Positions 6,003 through 7,507 of a DNA stretch of 7,507 nt are shown one piece after another. The translations under genes and the position numbers were made by a program. The notes beneath the pieces were generated by a model. That model searched no databases. It saw only the letters and a list, made by a program, of their open reading frames with translations, and was not told where the DNA came from. Every line of letters begins with the position of its first letter. Positions within the stretch are counted from its first letter, which is position 1. Source of the stretch: Clostridia bacterium (GTDB lineage: Bacteria; Bacillota_A; Clostridia; TANB77; CAG-508); contig JAGATI010000150.1 of NCBI GenBank assembly GCA_017621295.1, positions 1 through 7,507 of the forward strand, written 5' to 3'.

Positions 6003-7507
6003 TTGAGTGATAATTCGCAAATTTTAAAGATAGCAATAATTATATTAATAGCTATATTACTTGGTATAATAATTGCATATTTAATAGTTAGAAAATTAAC
6101 TAATAAAGAAGAACAAAAAATAATAAAACAATTGCGCCAAGGAACAAAAGCTAAAAATTTTTCTACAGAGATACTTTATCAAAAGTTATATCTGATATAT
6201 TTAAAAATACCATTTATAAAAAGATACTTAGTAAAGCTAAGAAGAAGACTAGAAATTATTAATGTTCAAGATGAATATCTAACCAGAAAACAAACAGCTA
6301 AAATATTAACAAATATGTTACTTTTAATTATACCTGCTACTTTATTAATAATATATTTAAATAGAAACAATTATTTAATGCTTACAATATTATTAATATC
6401 TGAAATATTTTTTTTAGATTTATATATAGATTCTAGAGTAGATAAAGTAGATAATAAATTATTAAAGCAGCAGATTAATTTTTTTACAGATGTAAGACAC
6501 AGTTACCATGAAGTTAATATGGTTGAAGAAGCGATATATGATGTAATACAAGATGAAGAAGAAAAAGAAATTGCAAGACAAGGAGAAAGAATATATGAAA
6601 TATTAAATTCTGATGACCCAGAGTCGGAAATAGAAAAATACTATGATGTAGCTCCAAACAGTTATTTAAAGGAATTTGCAGGAATTTCATATTTAACTAA
6701 AGAATATGGAGATATGAAAGATAAAGATGGCTCATCAGTATATCTAAAAAACTTAAATCATATTACTGAGGAAATGCAATTAGAATTATTAAAAAGAGAT
6801 AAATTAGATTATACATTTCAAAGTTTATCTATAATTAGTATTTTACCAATGTTATTTTTAGAACCACTTAAGCATTGGGCTGTTAATCAATTCGGAATGA
6901 CGGCAATTGAAGAATTTTATAATGGTAAACCAGGAATGATTATACAAATTCTAGTATTAGTAATTACTTTTATTTGTTATACTTTAATAAGAAAACTAAA
7001 AGATAATGGGGCTATATCTAATATTCGTATAAAAAATGAAGAAAATCCATGGCAAAATAAATTATTTAATATTCCAATAATAAAACAATTTGTACAATTA
7101 TTTATTCCCAAAAAAGGAACTAAAAATTATAGAAAAATAGTAAATAAATTAAAAGATTCAGCTGCTAAAACAAAAATAGAATGGCTATATGTTAATAGAA
7201 TTACTTTTGTAATATTAACATTTGTTATATCAAATTTTCTTGTAATTAGCCTACATAAAGTAGCTATTGATTATGTTTATATAAGTCCAACAACAGATTA
7301 TGATGTTATTGGTACTTTATCACAAAGAGATAAAATAAAAGCAGATGAATTAACTAAAAAAGATAATGAAATTATAAAGATTTTTAAAGGAAAAAAAAAT
7401 GTAACTAATAATCAGATTAAAGAAATACTAAAACAAACAGAATATTATAAAGACTCAAGTGATGAAAAATTAGATGTAGCAGCTAAGAGAATTAATGAAA
7501 AATTAAA
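6003..7507 (+). CDS. T2SS-F/TadB-TadC-like membrane platform protein, 3'-partial
   Basis: The frame is open from TTG 6003 to the window end, with 501 residues visible. It has a membrane helix near the N-terminus (about 7-29), two more at about 102-120 and 126-141, a soluble stretch at about 142-268, then helices at about 270-290, 312-332 and 398-420, and a charged Lys-rich C-terminal part. The alternation of helix pairs with a cytoplasmic helical domain fits the GspF/TadB/TadC platform proteins, which sit in the inner membrane above the CpaF ATPase. The order directly after cpaF fits too. The protein is longer than a typical TadB or TadC (around 300 residues); it could be a fused or extended platform. 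Three CGG trinucleotides (6625, 6893, 6901) are all out of frame (TCG GAA, TTC GGA, ACG GCA), and the gene needs no frame change. Confidence 0.7.
   Translation, partial: MSDNSQILKIAIIILIAILLGIIIAYLIVRKLTNKEEQKIIKQLRQGTKAKNFSTEILYQKLYLIYLKIPFIKRYLVKLRRRLEIINVQDEYLTRKQTAKILTNMLLLIIPATLLIIYLNRNNYLMLTILLISEIFFLDLYIDSRVDKVDNKLLKQQINFFTDVRHSYHEVNMVEEAIYDVIQDEEEKEIARQGERIYEILNSDDPESEIEKYYDVAPNSYLKEFAGISYLTKEYGDMKDKDGSSVYLKNLNHITEEMQLELLKRDKLDYTFQSLSIISILPMLFLEPLKHWAVNQFGMTAIEEFYNGKPGMIIQILVLVITFICYTLIRKLKDNGAISNIRIKNEENPWQNKLFNIPIIKQFVQLFIPKKGTKNYRKIVNKLKDSAAKTKIEWLYVNRITFVILTFVISNFLVISLHKVAIDYVYISPTTDYDVIGTLSQRDKIKADELTKKDNEIIKIFKGKKNVTNNQIKEILKQTEYYKDSSDEKLDVAAKRINEKL

Noticed and set aside
1..7507. 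CRISPR array, tRNA, rRNA or insertion sequence
   Set aside because: No regularly spaced repeats, cloverleaf, rRNA core motifs, transposase or terminal repeats were seen.

Overview
The window is very AT-rich DNA with A/T-ending codons, mostly AGA for arginine, and strong Shine-Dalgarno sites (AGGAGG type). This points to a low-GC Firmicute, most likely an uncultivated anaerobic Clostridia-type bacterium. The exact lineage cannot be read from the sequence.

Layout, all on the + strand. (1) 1-697: truA (tRNA pseudouridine synthase A), cut at its 5' end by the window edge and needing one +1 frame change at about 133. (2) 857-1297: a small three-helix membrane protein with an Asn-rich tail and Cys pairs, probably DUF2651-like. 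(3) 1298-1584: a gene-free stretch holding a long-stem terminator (1396-1454) and a good sigma-A-type promoter (1528-1556). (4) 1585-7507: a Tad/Flp-pilus-like operon. It encodes a CpaB/RcpC-like SAF protein, two successive degenerate MinD/ParA-fold proteins of the CpaE/TadZ type, a CpaF/TadA secretion ATPase split by frame changes near 4749 and 4762, and a TTG-started T2SS-F/TadB-TadC-like platform protein that runs off the window. Together they look like the inner-membrane and cytoplasmic motor of a Tad-like pilus or secretion machine; pilin and prepilin peptidase genes would lie beyond the right edge.

The main observation concerns CGG. Two genes (truA, cpaF) are interrupted in the conventional code, and three +1 corrections repair them. 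All three can be placed at an in-frame CGG by skipping its C and reading the next three bases as a glycine codon (ATT-c-GGT, GAC-c-GGA, GGC-c-GGA). The repaired proteins read GRTDAGVH-SI-GQVANF (textbook TruA) and MNID-GVSG-GVSG-LPES (CpaF). The other five CGG trinucleotides inside genes are all out of frame, so CGG is never used as an ordinary codon here. CGA, CGT, CGC, AGA and AGG are used as ordinary codons. The two cpaF sites lie in a perfect 13-nt tandem repeat, which breaks frame in the standard code but adds exactly four codons if each copy contains one skipped base. I infer that CGG may lack a decoding tRNA and be read as a +1 shift, in effect a four-base CGGN glycine codon. Systematic sequencing error or ordinary pseudogenes are the alternatives.
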